A stretch of 64,000 bases of DNA from Desulfitobacterium dehalogenans ATCC 51507. Lineage in GTDB: Bacteria > Bacillota > Desulfitobacteriia > Desulfitobacteriales > Desulfitobacteriaceae. The stretch spans positions 1,426,001 through 1,490,000 of the forward strand of contig NC_018017.1 in assembly GCF_000243155.2 (NCBI RefSeq). Reading direction: 5' to 3'. Made by a program: the position numbers and the translations under genes. The notes under the pieces were generated by a model that was not told the origin of the DNA, ran no database searches, and saw only the letters and a list, made by a program, of their open reading frames with translations. Each line of letters starts with the position of its first letter. Position 1 is the first letter of the stretch. Shown here piece after piece: positions 30,830 to 39,643 of the stretch.

Positions 30830-31960
30830 ATGAATATAAAAGAACTTCCCACACCCAGTTATGTTGTGGATGAAAAGCTGCTGAGGAGAAATCTGGAGAT
30901 TTTACAATCCGTTCAAGACCGGACAGGGTGCAATATTCTGTTGGCCTTGAAAGGATTCTCCATGCATGCCGTGTTTCCTTTGGTAGGACAATATCTAAAG
31001 GGCATCGCTGCCAGCTCCTTGTTTGAGGCGCGACTTGGCTTTGAAGAGATGGGCAAGGAAGTTCATGTCTACTCACCGGCCTATATCGAAGAGGAGTTTG
31101 ACGAGCTTCTGGGGTATTGTGATCATATGGTGTTTAACTCCTTTGATCAGTGGCGCAAATTCAGGGATAAGGTAAAAAAACATCCCAGAAAAATTGAATG
31201 CGGAATTCGGGTTAATCCGGAGTACTCGGAGATTGCCACGGACATCTATAACCCCTGCTATCGGAATTCCAGGCTGGGAGTGACTCTGGCCAATTTTAAG
31301 CCCGAAGAGCTTGAGGGAATAGATGGATTGCATTTCCATACTCTCTGCGAGCAGAACTCGGACACTCTTGAACGCACGATCAAAGTGGTGGAAGAAAAGT
31401 TCGGTGAACATCTCAAGAGGATGAAATGGCTGAATCTGGGCGGAGGTCATCATATTACTCGTCCTGATTATGATCTTGAGACCCTTGTGCGCTGCATTCT
31501 TTATTTGAAGGAAAAGTACGGGGTGGAGATCTATCTGGAGCCTGGAGAGGCCATTGCCTTAAATACGGGGTTCTTAGTCTCCAAGGTTCTGGATATTGTG
31601 GATAATGGGATGAAGATTGCTATCCTCGATGCTTCCGCTGCCTGCCATATGCCTGATGTCCTGGAGATGCCCTATCGTCCGGCTATTATCAATGGGGGAG
31701 AACCGGGGGAATACCCCTATACTTATCGGTTTGGGGGCAATACTTGTCTGGCCGGAGATGTGATCGGGGACTATTCCTTTGCCGAACCCTTAAAGCCTGG
31801 GGACAAGCTCATCTTCTGCGATATGGCCCATTACACTATGGTCAAGAACAATATGTTCAATGGAGTGAACTTGCCTAATATTATGCTCTACAATGAAGAA
31901 GAAGGTTTTAAAATGATTCGCCGTTTTGGCTATGAAGATTTTAAGAATCGGTTGTCTTAG
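30830..31960 (+). CDS. nspC: Carboxynorspermidine decarboxylase
   Basis: 376 residues of the PLP-dependent alanine racemase/ornithine-decarboxylase fold type III. Lys of LLALKGFSMHAVF is the expected cofactor lysine; GLHFHTLCEQ, LNLGGGHHITRPDYD and the C-terminal FCDMAHYTMVKNNMFNG are family-like. Decarboxylates carboxynorspermidine or carboxyspermidine to the polyamine. Follows its synthase within one operon and is ended by a terminator. Confidence 0.9.
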   Translation: MNIKELPTPSYVVDEKLLRRNLEILQSVQDRTGCNILLALKGFSMHAVFPLVGQYLKGIAASSLFEARLGFEEMGKEVHVYSPAYIEEEFDELLGYCDHMVFNSFDQWRKFRDKVKKHPRKIECGIRVNPEYSEIATDIYNPCYRNSRLGVTLANFKPEELEGIDGLHFHTLCEQNSDTLERTIKVVEEKFGEHLKRMKWLNLGGGHHITRPDYDLETLVRCILYLKEKYGVEIYLEPGEAIALNTGFLVSKVLDIVDNGMKIAILDASAACHMPDVLEMPYRPAIINGGEPGEYPYTYRFGGNTCLAGDVIGDYSFAEPLKPGDKLIFCDMAHYTMVKNNMFNGVNLPNIMLYNEEEGFKMIRRFGYEDFKNRLS

Positions 31961-31970
31961 AGGAAGATGA

Positions 31971-32015
31971 AGGGCCTGTCGCCAGGACGTTTGAAAACGT
32001 GGGGCGGCAGGTCCT
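31971..32015 (+). terminator. Terminator after nspC
   Basis: GGGCCTGTCGCC / GGCGGCAGGTCC arms with an inner ACGTTTGAAAACGT hairpin, then TTTGCTATT. Tail is weak but the stem is long. Confidence 0.7.
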
Positions 32016-32395
32016 TTGCTATTAGATTTTCATGATTTTGGACGGTGTGCCGGCAGAGGATAAAAAAGATGTCCGGGTCGCGTAGCTTTACGCACAACAC
32101 TCACTCAATAGCTCTATGGTTGGCCAAATCGCTTTCTTAACAGCATCAGCGGCGGATGAGTATGCTTTGGGGAGTGCCGCCTTGAGCGAAACTGTCCACC
32201 GGACACCCGACGCAGCGGAGGTCTTGAGCGATTAGATTGCTCCGCGTAGCTTATAGAGTGAACGCCGAAAGCAAAATCCTGGAGACCTGCTTTCCGGCCT
32301 TTTTAAATTGGGAGGGTGAATTAGAAAGGAGAGACGCTAAGGTGAGTCGAATTAAAGAGGGGAAGAGTTTACAGGTGTAACAACGGAGGTAAATA
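32016..32395. other. Non-coding stretch with short internal duplications
   Basis: No credible gene. The 10-mer CGCGTAGCTT occurs at 32079 and 32243, and CTTGAGCGA at 32181 and 32223; hairpins such as GCGTA/TACGC are present. Locally more GC-rich than its flanks. A GTG frame of 12 codons at 32342 follows AAAGGAG but has no recognisable product. May be a decayed repeat element. Confidence 0.45.
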
Positions 32396-33307
32396 ATGAA
32401 AAGAAACATAATCCCTATTATAATTTCGCTGCTCATCCTTTTGCAGGTGGTGACCCTGGCTCGGATAGGAAATTTACAGGACGAACTTCAAAATACCCGG
32501 GATCAATTTATGAATATGACATCTCTCCAGTCGAACCAGATTGATAGTATTTACTCGAATATTGATTCGATGCTGAAGCGTCAATCAAGTATCATCGATA
32601 GCTATGATTATTCATTGGGTACGTTTAATCGGGAGAGTCTCACTGTTCCCGTAACATTTAACATCACACCTAAGGAGACGAAGGCGGATACCCTTGCCAC
32701 ATTATATGTATCAGGTCAAAGCACTGGGATGACTCGAAGCGGGACCAGTTTTTCTGCAACTCTTCCGGTAAATATTTTTGATGTAATTGAAGCTAAGGTT
32801 GTTATAGCAGATGACGGCACTGAGCGAACTGAAAAACTGGAAACGTGGGAGAATCTGCGTACAAGGGTACTGCCGGATATCTATGCAAGATTGGAACGTG
32901 AAAGCGGAACGATCTATAGAAAGACACCTGGTGAACTATCTGGTGAGTATCGCTGCAAAGGGAATTTGAGTTTGGAGGTAAAGCCGGTACAGAATAATAC
33001 GATAGAGAACGCACGCTTTGTTATGGATGTGGATGGTAATATTGTGTCAGAAAAGTCTTTGAATACTAGCGGTCTGTGGGCTGAGATTAACGAAAGCACT
33101 ACCCTTTCCGCAGGTCAAACCTTAACCACGTCGGTGTTGGCAACGGATAGCCTTGGCTTGATTCATAAGGTAATCTTAGATAAATTCACATTGGATGAAA
33201 ATGCTGAACCTGTTCGTGGAAATGAATGGATATGGATGGGCGAGGTCGTTATCATGGACGGTGAGGGAAAGATTCTCTATTCACCTCAGTATGATAAAGT
33301 GAACTAA
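32396..33307 (+). CDS. Membrane-anchored extracytoplasmic protein of unknown function
   Basis: 303 residues. One N-terminal hydrophobic helix (IIPIIISLLILLQVVTLA) likely anchors it outward; then a coiled-coil stretch to about residue 65 and a beta-rich remainder (VTFNITPKETKADTLATLYV ...), like immunoglobulin-type or adhesin-like domains. No enzyme motif. CGGAGG lies before the ATG. Not recognised. Confidence 0.6.
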   Translation: MKRNIIPIIISLLILLQVVTLARIGNLQDELQNTRDQFMNMTSLQSNQIDSIYSNIDSMLKRQSSIIDSYDYSLGTFNRESLTVPVTFNITPKETKADTLATLYVSGQSTGMTRSGTSFSATLPVNIFDVIEAKVVIADDGTERTEKLETWENLRTRVLPDIYARLERESGTIYRKTPGELSGEYRCKGNLSLEVKPVQNNTIENARFVMDVDGNIVSEKSLNTSGLWAEINESTTLSAGQTLTTSVLATDSLGLIHKVILDKFTLDENAEPVRGNEWIWMGEVVIMDGEGKILYSPQYDKVN

Positions 33308-33440
33308 GCTTTAAAAATTGAAATTAAGCAATTCTTCATGGGAAAATGTCACCTTGTCCTCGTGACATGCATAGATTATATTAGGTCCGGTTTTTCTGCT
33401 TTAATCCTGAAACGTATTAATGTTCCTTCTTTTCCATTTA

Positions 33441-33472
33441 AAGCGGCTAGGTAAAACATTAACTAGCCGCTT
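33441..33472 (+). terminator. First of two tandem hairpins downstream of the membrane protein gene
   Basis: AAGCGGCTAG / CTAGCCGCTT with a 12-base loop. Located 134 bases past the stop. Confidence 0.55.
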
Positions 33473-33482
33473 ATGACAACAA

Positions 33483-33519
33483 AAAGGCCAGGGCAATTCG
33501 CCTGGCCTTTCTTTTTTTA
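33483..33519 (+). terminator. Strong intrinsic terminator
   Basis: AAAGGCCAGG / CCTGGCCTTT with an 8-base loop and a run of seven Ts. Confidence 0.85.
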
Positions 33520-33698
33520 TGGCGGTGATGCAGCTGTCCAGATTATATGATCCTATAGACAAGGCGGCTAAGGTTAACTGGGCGAACTGTCGCAGACGGA
33601 CAGGGAAGAGATGCGGGAATGAGGCGGAGTTGCTTCTTGAGGAGCAAAAGAGGTACGGGCTGATGGATAGGATGATGAGTGGGAATAGGGGGATATAA
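33519..33698 (+). CDS. Possible 59-residue protein, low confidence
   Basis: A frame with charged, protein-like composition (YDPIDKAAKVNWANCRRR near the start, ELLLEEQKRYGLMDRMMSG at the end), but it starts in the T run of a terminator and lacks a ribosome site; an inner ATG at 33528 is possible. It may be the tail of a lost gene. Confidence 0.25.
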   Translation: MAVMQLSRLYDPIDKAAKVNWANCRRRTGKRCGNEAELLLEEQKRYGLMDRMMSGNRGI

Positions 33699-33720
33699 AA
33701 AAGCAGCCCATTACGGCTGC
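33697..33720 (-). terminator. Terminator of the PH-domain gene
   Basis: GCAGCC / GGCTGC arms; on the minus strand they are followed by TTTTTT, ten bases past the stop of the minus-strand gene. Confidence 0.8.
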
Positions 33721-33729
33721 AGAAGAAAA

Positions 33730-34107
33730 CTATCTGGGAATAGAATTAGCCAATGCCTTTTGAACTTCGAATATGTTCTTATCCTTTTTAAATTCTTTGG
33801 TGATAGGTAATGGATTTCCAGAAATCCAGATTTTTAATTCGGCGTCAAGGTCGAGATGACCAGCCGTCTCGACAGCAAAGTGTGTAATGCTCTTAAAGGG
33901 GATTGAATGATACTCAATCTTTTTGCCGGTGATACCTTGTTTATCGACTAGAATCAGTCTGCTGTTAGTAAACACGATTAAGTCTCTGATGAGTTTGAAA
34001 GCCTTATTTATTTGTTCAGAGTCATAAAGCAAAGGGCCTATTTCATTCTCGATTTCTTTGGTGTCAATCTCAGAGGCATTACCCATAATCCCGCTAAATA
34101 TTCCCAC
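33730..34107 (-). CDS. PH-domain (bPH_1, YvbH-like) protein
   Basis: 125 residues. Pattern IRDLIVFTNSRLILVDKQG and KKIEYHSIPFKSITHFAVET is that of small bacterial pleckstrin-homology-like proteins, with SGNPLPITKEFKK before the last helix. The GTG start is chosen because GGGAGGG lies seven bases before it and because the family starts at GIFSGIMGNA; the ATG upstream lies within the ribosome site. Role unknown, probably cytoplasmic or stress-linked. Stands alone. Confidence 0.82.
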   Translation of the reverse strand: MGIFSGIMGNASEIDTKEIENEIGPLLYDSEQINKAFKLIRDLIVFTNSRLILVDKQGITGKKIEYHSIPFKSITHFAVETAGHLDLDAELKIWISGNPLPITKEFKKDKNIFEVQKALANSIPR

Positions 34108-34361
34108 AATATTCCCTCCCATACTGTAATATTTAAGAATTCGAGAGGGAAAGTGTATGTCCTTCTTTTGCCCGTCAATGGTGGGTTACTACTTTTTCAG
34201 TTGTATGGTATACGCGCAATACACAAAAATTAGGACTCAAGCCCTGATATACCAGCAAGTAAAATTAATCATTTTTTAAGACTTTATTTAGGAGTTCTTT
34301 AAATCTATATGTCATAATGAGCATGTTATTTAATTTTAAATTCATGGAGGAAGAACTCATT

Positions 34362-34955
34362 ATGCAAACATATTATCTATATATCGTTTTGACTCGAACC
34401 AACACAGTCCTATCAAAGCTTATCCACATGTTTAAACAAGACGAATATACCCATGCGGCCCTATCCCTGGACAGCGATCTGAATCATATGTACAGTTTTG
34501 GAAGAAGGAATCCTTATAATCCTTTTATCGGACGGTTCAGAAGGGAAGATATCCATGAAGGGGTTTATGGCTTCTGTGAGAATTTACCCGGTGCAATTAT
34601 TGAAGTCGAGGTAACTCAGCAGCAATACGATAAGGTGAAAGAGTTACTGAACCACTTTATCGTCCATAGTGATCGTTATAGATATAATTATCGGGGTCTT
34701 TTTTATAGTTTACTGGACAAGCCCCTGTCTAATGAAAATCGCTTTTTGTGTTCGGAGTTTGTGTACTTTGTCTTAAAAGAAAGCGGTATTACAGACTTAA
34801 AGATGCCGAGAAATTTGGTAAGACCGCAAAACTTGCTTCATGCTGAAGGCAGGATAATTTATCAAGGGGATCTTAAGGCCGTGAAACCGCAAACTGCCAT
34901 CGATTTGTATGCACAGGAGATTAGAAGGAGAAGGCTTAAGATTAATGCATTATGA
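34362..34955 (+). CDS. NlpC/P60-superfamily permuted papain-like protein
   Basis: 197 residues. Conserved His in DEYTHAALSLDSDLNHMYSF and Cys in NRFLCSEFVYFVLKESG fit the permuted YiiX/YaeF-type papain-like fold, whose members act on lipids, peptides or amide bonds. No signal peptide, so cytoplasmic. GGAGGAAG precedes the ATG by 11 bases; the longer frame starts without a ribosome site. Overlaps nothing known; the ABC-F gene follows 68 bases later. Confidence 0.72.
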   Translation: MQTYYLYIVLTRTNTVLSKLIHMFKQDEYTHAALSLDSDLNHMYSFGRRNPYNPFIGRFRREDIHEGVYGFCENLPGAIIEVEVTQQQYDKVKELLNHFIVHSDRYRYNYRGLFYSLLDKPLSNENRFLCSEFVYFVLKESGITDLKMPRNLVRPQNLLHAEGRIIYQGDLKAVKPQTAIDLYAQEIRRRRLKINAL

Positions 34956-35023
34956 TCTTATTTGTGCTATACTCTTATGATGTATGCATATACAAAAATA
35001 TAGATCATAAAGGCGGGCATAAA

Positions 35024-36616
35024 TTGATTAGTGTTAACAACGTGAGCTTAAGATATGGTGGACGGAAACTCTTTGAAGATGTAACGCTAAAATTCACTCC
35101 AGGTAATTGTTATGGAGTTATTGGCGCTAATGGTGCCGGTAAAAGTACCTTTCTTAAAATTCTGTCGGGGGAGATTGAACCGAACTCTGGAGATGTTACG
35201 ATCGCACCAGGAGTTAGGTTGTCCATGCTCAAGCAGGATCATTATCAGTATGATGACTATACGGTTTTAGACACAGTGATTATGGGAAACCAACGGCTTT
35301 ATGAAATCATGAAAGAAAAGGAAGTCCTCTACTCGAAAGCTGATTTTACGGATGAGGATGGGATTAAGGCAGCTGAACTGGAGCATGAATTCGGGGAGAT
35401 GAACGGATGGGAAGCGGAATCCGAAGCATCCACCCTTTTGCAAGGTTTAGGAATAGGTACGGAATTGCATGATAAGAAAATGTCTGAGCTTTCCGGTGTG
35501 GAAAAGATTAAAGTCCTTTTGGCTCAGGCTCTTTTCGGTAATCCAGGTATACTTGTTTTGGATGAGCCGACCAACCATCTGGATATTCAATCTATCCGCT
35601 GGCTGGAGGAATTCTTGATTGAATTTGAGGGGACGGTCATCGTCGTATCCCATGACAGGCATTTTCTCAATAAGATCTGTACCCATATGGCGGATGTGGA
35701 CTTTGGCAAGATTAAGCTGTATGTGGGCAATTATGATTTTTGGTATGAATCCAGTCAGTTAGCCCTGCAAATGACTCGGGACCTTAATAAAAAGAAAGAA
35801 GAAAAAGCAAAACAGCTCAAGGAGTTTATCGCTCGTTTCAGCGCCAATGCTTCAAAATCCAAGCAGGCTACTTCTCGGAAAAAGATGCTGGAGAAGCTGA
35901 ATATCGAGGATATCGAACCCTCCAACCGTAAATATCCTTATGTAGCCTTTAAGCCTGAGCGGGAAGTGGGTAATGATATCCTAACGGTAGAAGGTTTGAC
36001 CAAGACCATCGATGGGGTCAAGGTTTTGGATAATATCAGCTTTATCTTGTCCAAAGGAGATAAAGTTGCTTTAGTAGGAACCAACGAAGTGGCCTATACC
36101 ACTTTGCTGCAGATATTAGCCGGTGAAATGGAGCCGGACAGCGGAAGTTATAAATGGGGCGTAACCATTACCAAAGCTTATTTTCCTAAAGATAATACGG
36201 AGTATTTTGAAGATGTGGATTTGAGCCTGGTGGATTGGCTGCGGCAGTTTTCTACGGATAAAACCGATACCTATGTCCGTGGCTTCCTTGGCAAGATGCT
36301 CTTTTCCGGGGAAGAAGCACTGAAATCCCTCAAGGTCCTCTCCGGCGGAGAGCGGGTCAGGTGCATGCTGGCCAAAATGATGCTTAATCAGGCCAATGTA
36401 CTCCTTTTGGACCAGCCAACCAACCACTTGGATCTGGAATCCATTACAGCCCTAAACAATGGTTTGACGGATTATAAAAGCAATATTATTTTCACCTCTC
36501 ATGACCACCAGTTTATCCAGACCATTGCCAACCGCATTATTCAGATCACTCCTACAGAGATGATCGATGTCCGGCTGACCTATGATGAGTTTCTGGATAG
36601 TATGGCTATAGGATAA
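35024..36616 (+). CDS. ABC-F family ATPase (YkpA/YbiT-like)
   Basis: 530 residues with two ATPase halves and no membrane segment, as in ribosome-acting ABC-F proteins. First half: Walker A GANGAGKST, ALFGNPGILVLDEPTNHLD. Linker helices 250-320. Second half: Walker A position reads GTNEVAYTT, lacking the Lys, while signature LSGGERVR and Walker B VLLLDQPTNHLD remain. Second-site ATP hydrolysis may be impaired, a feature I recall in some YkpA-like proteins. The TTG start fits MISVNNVSLRYGG; upstream residues have no similarity. Confidence 0.88.
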   Translation: MISVNNVSLRYGGRKLFEDVTLKFTPGNCYGVIGANGAGKSTFLKILSGEIEPNSGDVTIAPGVRLSMLKQDHYQYDDYTVLDTVIMGNQRLYEIMKEKEVLYSKADFTDEDGIKAAELEHEFGEMNGWEAESEASTLLQGLGIGTELHDKKMSELSGVEKIKVLLAQALFGNPGILVLDEPTNHLDIQSIRWLEEFLIEFEGTVIVVSHDRHFLNKICTHMADVDFGKIKLYVGNYDFWYESSQLALQMTRDLNKKKEEKAKQLKEFIARFSANASKSKQATSRKKMLEKLNIEDIEPSNRKYPYVAFKPEREVGNDILTVEGLTKTIDGVKVLDNISFILSKGDKVALVGTNEVAYTTLLQILAGEMEPDSGSYKWGVTITKAYFPKDNTEYFEDVDLSLVDWLRQFSTDKTDTYVRGFLGKMLFSGEEALKSLKVLSGGERVRCMLAKMMLNQANVLLLDQPTNHLDLESITALNNGLTDYKSNIIFTSHDHQFIQTIANRIIQITPTEMIDVRLTYDEFLDSMAIG

Positions 36617-36778
36617 TAAAAATTAGGAATGCAGTTGCATTCCTTTTTGCTTTCCGAAAATTAATCGGTCTTCCCCGGAAATTGAGAGGTGATTCCTAAA
36701 ATATATCGAATTATCAAGATACTGGGATTAGATAGAGCCTTCATAAGCTTCATGAGTGCTTGATAGGAGATGCATAGT

Positions 36779-38146
36779 ATGGAAGAATTTGATATGAGGG
36801 ATTTTCTGGAAACGATAAAGGATATGATCTTCATTGTTAATCGGGAAGGAAAATTATTATATACAAATACTGCATTGATCGAGAAGTTGGGCTATTCTCA
36901 TGAAGAATTGACGGAAATGCATATCTTGGCTATGACTGTTCCAGATAAGATGGATGAGGCAGAAAAGGCCTTTGGTGATATGTTTGTAGGGAAAAGAGAA
37001 AGCGCCACTTTATCCCTGGTCAGAAAGGATGGAACCCTCCTGCCTGGAAAAACACGAGTCTGGCATGGGAAGTGGAATAACGAACCTTGTATTTTCGGTA
37101 TCGTTAAAGACTTGTCGAAAGAACATAGAATTTTCCCAAGCCCATCTCTGGATACCCCTAGAATTCATCCCGAAGGGAGCGGGATGAATTGGCGGGAAAA
37201 GCCCGGTTCCCCAAAAGATACATCCTGCGAACTGAGGGGTAAGGACATCTCCAAACCGAGAGTGTTGATTGTGGATGACCAACTTTTCAATTTAAAGCTT
37301 CTAGAGAATGCTCTCAAAGAGGATTATATCGTTATGACAGCCGCAAACGGAGTTGAAGCCCTGGAACAGGCCACAGGAAAAAGCCAGCCCGATATTATCT
37401 TGTTGGATGTTATTATGCCGGTAATGAATGGCTATGAAGTGTGCATTCGCCTGAGAGAAATGCCGGAAACGAGAGATATTCCCGTAATTCTTCTGACAGC
37501 TCTCAAAAATGAGAAGAATGAGGAATATGCTCTTCAATTGGGTGTGGTGGATTACATCACAAAGCCTTTCAGCTTACCCATTATCAAAGGCCGGATTAAA
37601 AATCATGTGGAGCAAAAAAAATATAGGGACCGGCAAAGGGAAAACAGCTATATGGATGAATTGACTCAAATCGCCAATCGTAGGAAATTCAATGAAAGTG
37701 TGGCTATTGAGTGGAATCGTGCCCGGCGTAACGGGAGTTATTTGTCTGTGCTGATGATCGATGCAGATTTATTCAAAAAGTACAATGATTTTTATGGACA
37801 TTTAGAGGGTGATAATTGTCTATATAAAATTGCCCAAACCTTAAAGTTGAATTTAAAGCGTTCTTCAGATTTAGTGGCAAGATGGGGTGGCGAAGAATTT
37901 GCCTGTATTCTTACAGATACGGATCGGATTGGTGCAATCCTGGTGGGAGAACGTCTACGCAAGGCCATCGTAAACCTGAATATTCCTTCCCAAGTTTCTG
38001 ATGTGGATCGAGTTGTGACGGTTAGTGTTGGGGCAGCGACTATGTTGCCTTCAGATGATAACTCCTTGGAGGAACTGTTGCAAAAGGCCGATCTGGCATT
38101 ATATAAAGCAAAAAAAAGCGGAAGAAATCGTGTGTGTTCAGCATAA
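36779..38146 (+). CDS. PAS-receiver-GGDEF protein (diguanylate cyclase)
   Basis: 455 residues: PAS sensor (about 5-118), response-regulator receiver (RVLIVDDQLFN to about 285; phospho-Asp in ILLDVIMP), then a GGDEF domain with DELTQIANRR and active-site RWGGEEFACIL. Makes cyclic-di-GMP from two GTP, presumably controlled by phosphorylation and PAS ligand. The inhibitory RxxD motif is not obvious. ATG 36779 is used: AGGAG is nine bases before it but abuts the ATG at 36770. Confidence 0.92.
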   Translation: MEEFDMRDFLETIKDMIFIVNREGKLLYTNTALIEKLGYSHEELTEMHILAMTVPDKMDEAEKAFGDMFVGKRESATLSLVRKDGTLLPGKTRVWHGKWNNEPCIFGIVKDLSKEHRIFPSPSLDTPRIHPEGSGMNWREKPGSPKDTSCELRGKDISKPRVLIVDDQLFNLKLLENALKEDYIVMTAANGVEALEQATGKSQPDIILLDVIMPVMNGYEVCIRLREMPETRDIPVILLTALKNEKNEEYALQLGVVDYITKPFSLPIIKGRIKNHVEQKKYRDRQRENSYMDELTQIANRRKFNESVAIEWNRARRNGSYLSVLMIDADLFKKYNDFYGHLEGDNCLYKIAQTLKLNLKRSSDLVARWGGEEFACILTDTDRIGAILVGERLRKAIVNLNIPSQVSDVDRVVTVSVGAATMLPSDDNSLEELLQKADLALYKAKKSGRNRVCSA

Positions 38147-38243
38147 TCTATTAGATAACCTGTAGCACCTATTATTTGCCCTTCATATAGTGTACAAGGG
38201 GACAGGTGTAGCTTTTTGTCTTCTTAAAGAATGGAGGGTAATT

Positions 38244-38705
38244 ATGACAAATGTTATAGCCAACCTTTTGAATGCCCTGACCGACGTACTGGATACAGCC
38301 TCGGATAGTCACTCTAATATTACCGGCCCGATAGACCGCCCAGTCACTATTAACATTGGGCAGGGGAGTGAAAGCAGTCGAAGTGTTCAATTTGTGATTG
38401 ATAAGAATACGACCTTAACTTCCCCTAATGTTCTGGGACCTATAGCTTTTGCGCTTATTTCAAGAGTTACGAATCTGCGCAAAGGTCAGGATGGCTCGGT
38501 ACAGATTGATGTTCTTTCCGGGAGTGCGGAAAGCCAAGCTCCCCGCAGGACAACATTCTCCCTGCAAAGAAGTACTATACCCCAATTGAAAATTGTGGAA
38601 ATGGATACAGCGCTGGCCCCATCCGAGGGCAGAGCCCCGACTAATTCAGGGGTGCGTGGTAGCGTAAGGCGGCTGATACAAGGTTTAAGAAAACATGTTG
38701 AATAG
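38244..38705 (+). CDS. Hypothetical protein, beta-rich
   Basis: 153 residues: a short N-terminal helix, then strand-rich segments (PVTINIGQGSESSRSVQFVI, SVQIDVLSGSAE, TFSLQRSTIPQLKIVEMD) and a basic tail (RGSVRRLIQGLRKHVE). No signal or membrane segment and no motif I recognise. Strong GGAGGG site. Ends at a terminator. Confidence 0.6.
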   Translation: MTNVIANLLNALTDVLDTASDSHSNITGPIDRPVTINIGQGSESSRSVQFVIDKNTTLTSPNVLGPIAFALISRVTNLRKGQDGSVQIDVLSGSAESQAPRRTTFSLQRSTIPQLKIVEMDTALAPSEGRAPTNSGVRGSVRRLIQGLRKHVE

Positions 38706-38711
38706 GGAAAA

Positions 38712-38742
38712 GAGAAAAGGGCTGGTGAGGCCCTTTTCTCAG
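38712..38742 (+). terminator. Terminator after the beta-rich protein gene
   Basis: GAGAAAAGGGC / GCCCTTTTCTC with a 7-base loop; T-rich right arm. Confidence 0.7.
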
Positions 38743-38857
38743 GCTATGGCGGAGCTGTCATGCTTTGTGGACAGTTTTACCCCTTTCGTTTACAATATAA
38801 AATGAGGTTTGCCTGACATAATGAGTTTACATAGAGAAAGTTAGGAAGAATTTATAT

Positions 38858-39631
38858 ATGGACAATAAAACATACCGAAAAGCGCATAAAAGAAATAAGA
38901 AAAGTCAAGATCGAGATATAAAAGAAACTATGAATAAAGAAGATAATAGAATTCCTCCACGTCGTCCTGTATGGAATGTTTGGCAAGGACTTTTTTTGCT
39001 GCTCATTATCTACGGAATTGAATTCTTTTTCGGTTGGCTTAGAACTCCTAAGGATTTAGATCAATTAGAGGGGTTCTTTCGCTTTTTAACCGTGGGTATG
39101 GGAGAGGCTTTGCTTTATCTCGTTATTATTTTATGCTTTTTTAAGCTCATTCATCGTCCCCTTAGGGAATTAGGTCTGGTCAGACCGCATGGTCGCTTTG
39201 TAGTACTGGGACTCATGATGGGTGTTTTTCTCCTGGTGGTCGTGGGGATGATAGGGAATTTCCTGGCCAATAAATTAGGGACACCTGCTCCCCAAAGCTT
39301 CACTCTCGTACTTATGGGCGCTCAATACGATTGGCAGCTGATTTTGCTTATTATCCTCGGGGGATTGATTGCCCCGATCAAGGAAGAGGTTTTCTTCCGG
39401 GGGATTTTTTACCCACCCTTCCGCCAGGAATATGGCAGGGGGAAAGGGATTCTTTTTACTGCAGGGCTTTTTGCTTTACTGCATTTTGATGTTCTCCGCT
39501 TTATTCCATTACTCGTAGGGGGAGTGGTTTTAACTTGGCTCTACGAAAAAACAGGCAGCTTATGGCCTTCGATTATCGCCCACGGAACGTGGAACACACT
39601 CATGGCTTTAATGGTGTGGATACAACGGTAA
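38858..39631 (+). CDS. CPBP-family intramembrane metalloprotease
   Basis: 257 residues with a charged 35-residue N terminus and about seven helices. CPBP/Abi motifs are clear: EEVFFRGIFYPPFR (Glu-Glu-x3-Arg), FALLHFD and SIIAHGTWNT. Family members cleave within the membrane in peptide processing, stress or bacteriocin immunity; substrate unknown. Followed 12 bases later by the RNA methyltransferase gene, possibly cotranscribed. Confidence 0.88.
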   Translation: MDNKTYRKAHKRNKKSQDRDIKETMNKEDNRIPPRRPVWNVWQGLFLLLIIYGIEFFFGWLRTPKDLDQLEGFFRFLTVGMGEALLYLVIILCFFKLIHRPLRELGLVRPHGRFVVLGLMMGVFLLVVVGMIGNFLANKLGTPAPQSFTLVLMGAQYDWQLILLIILGGLIAPIKEEVFFRGIFYPPFRQEYGRGKGILFTAGLFALLHFDVLRFIPLLVGGVVLTWLYEKTGSLWPSIIAHGTWNTLMALMVWIQR

Positions 39632-39643
39632 GGAGGAATCACA

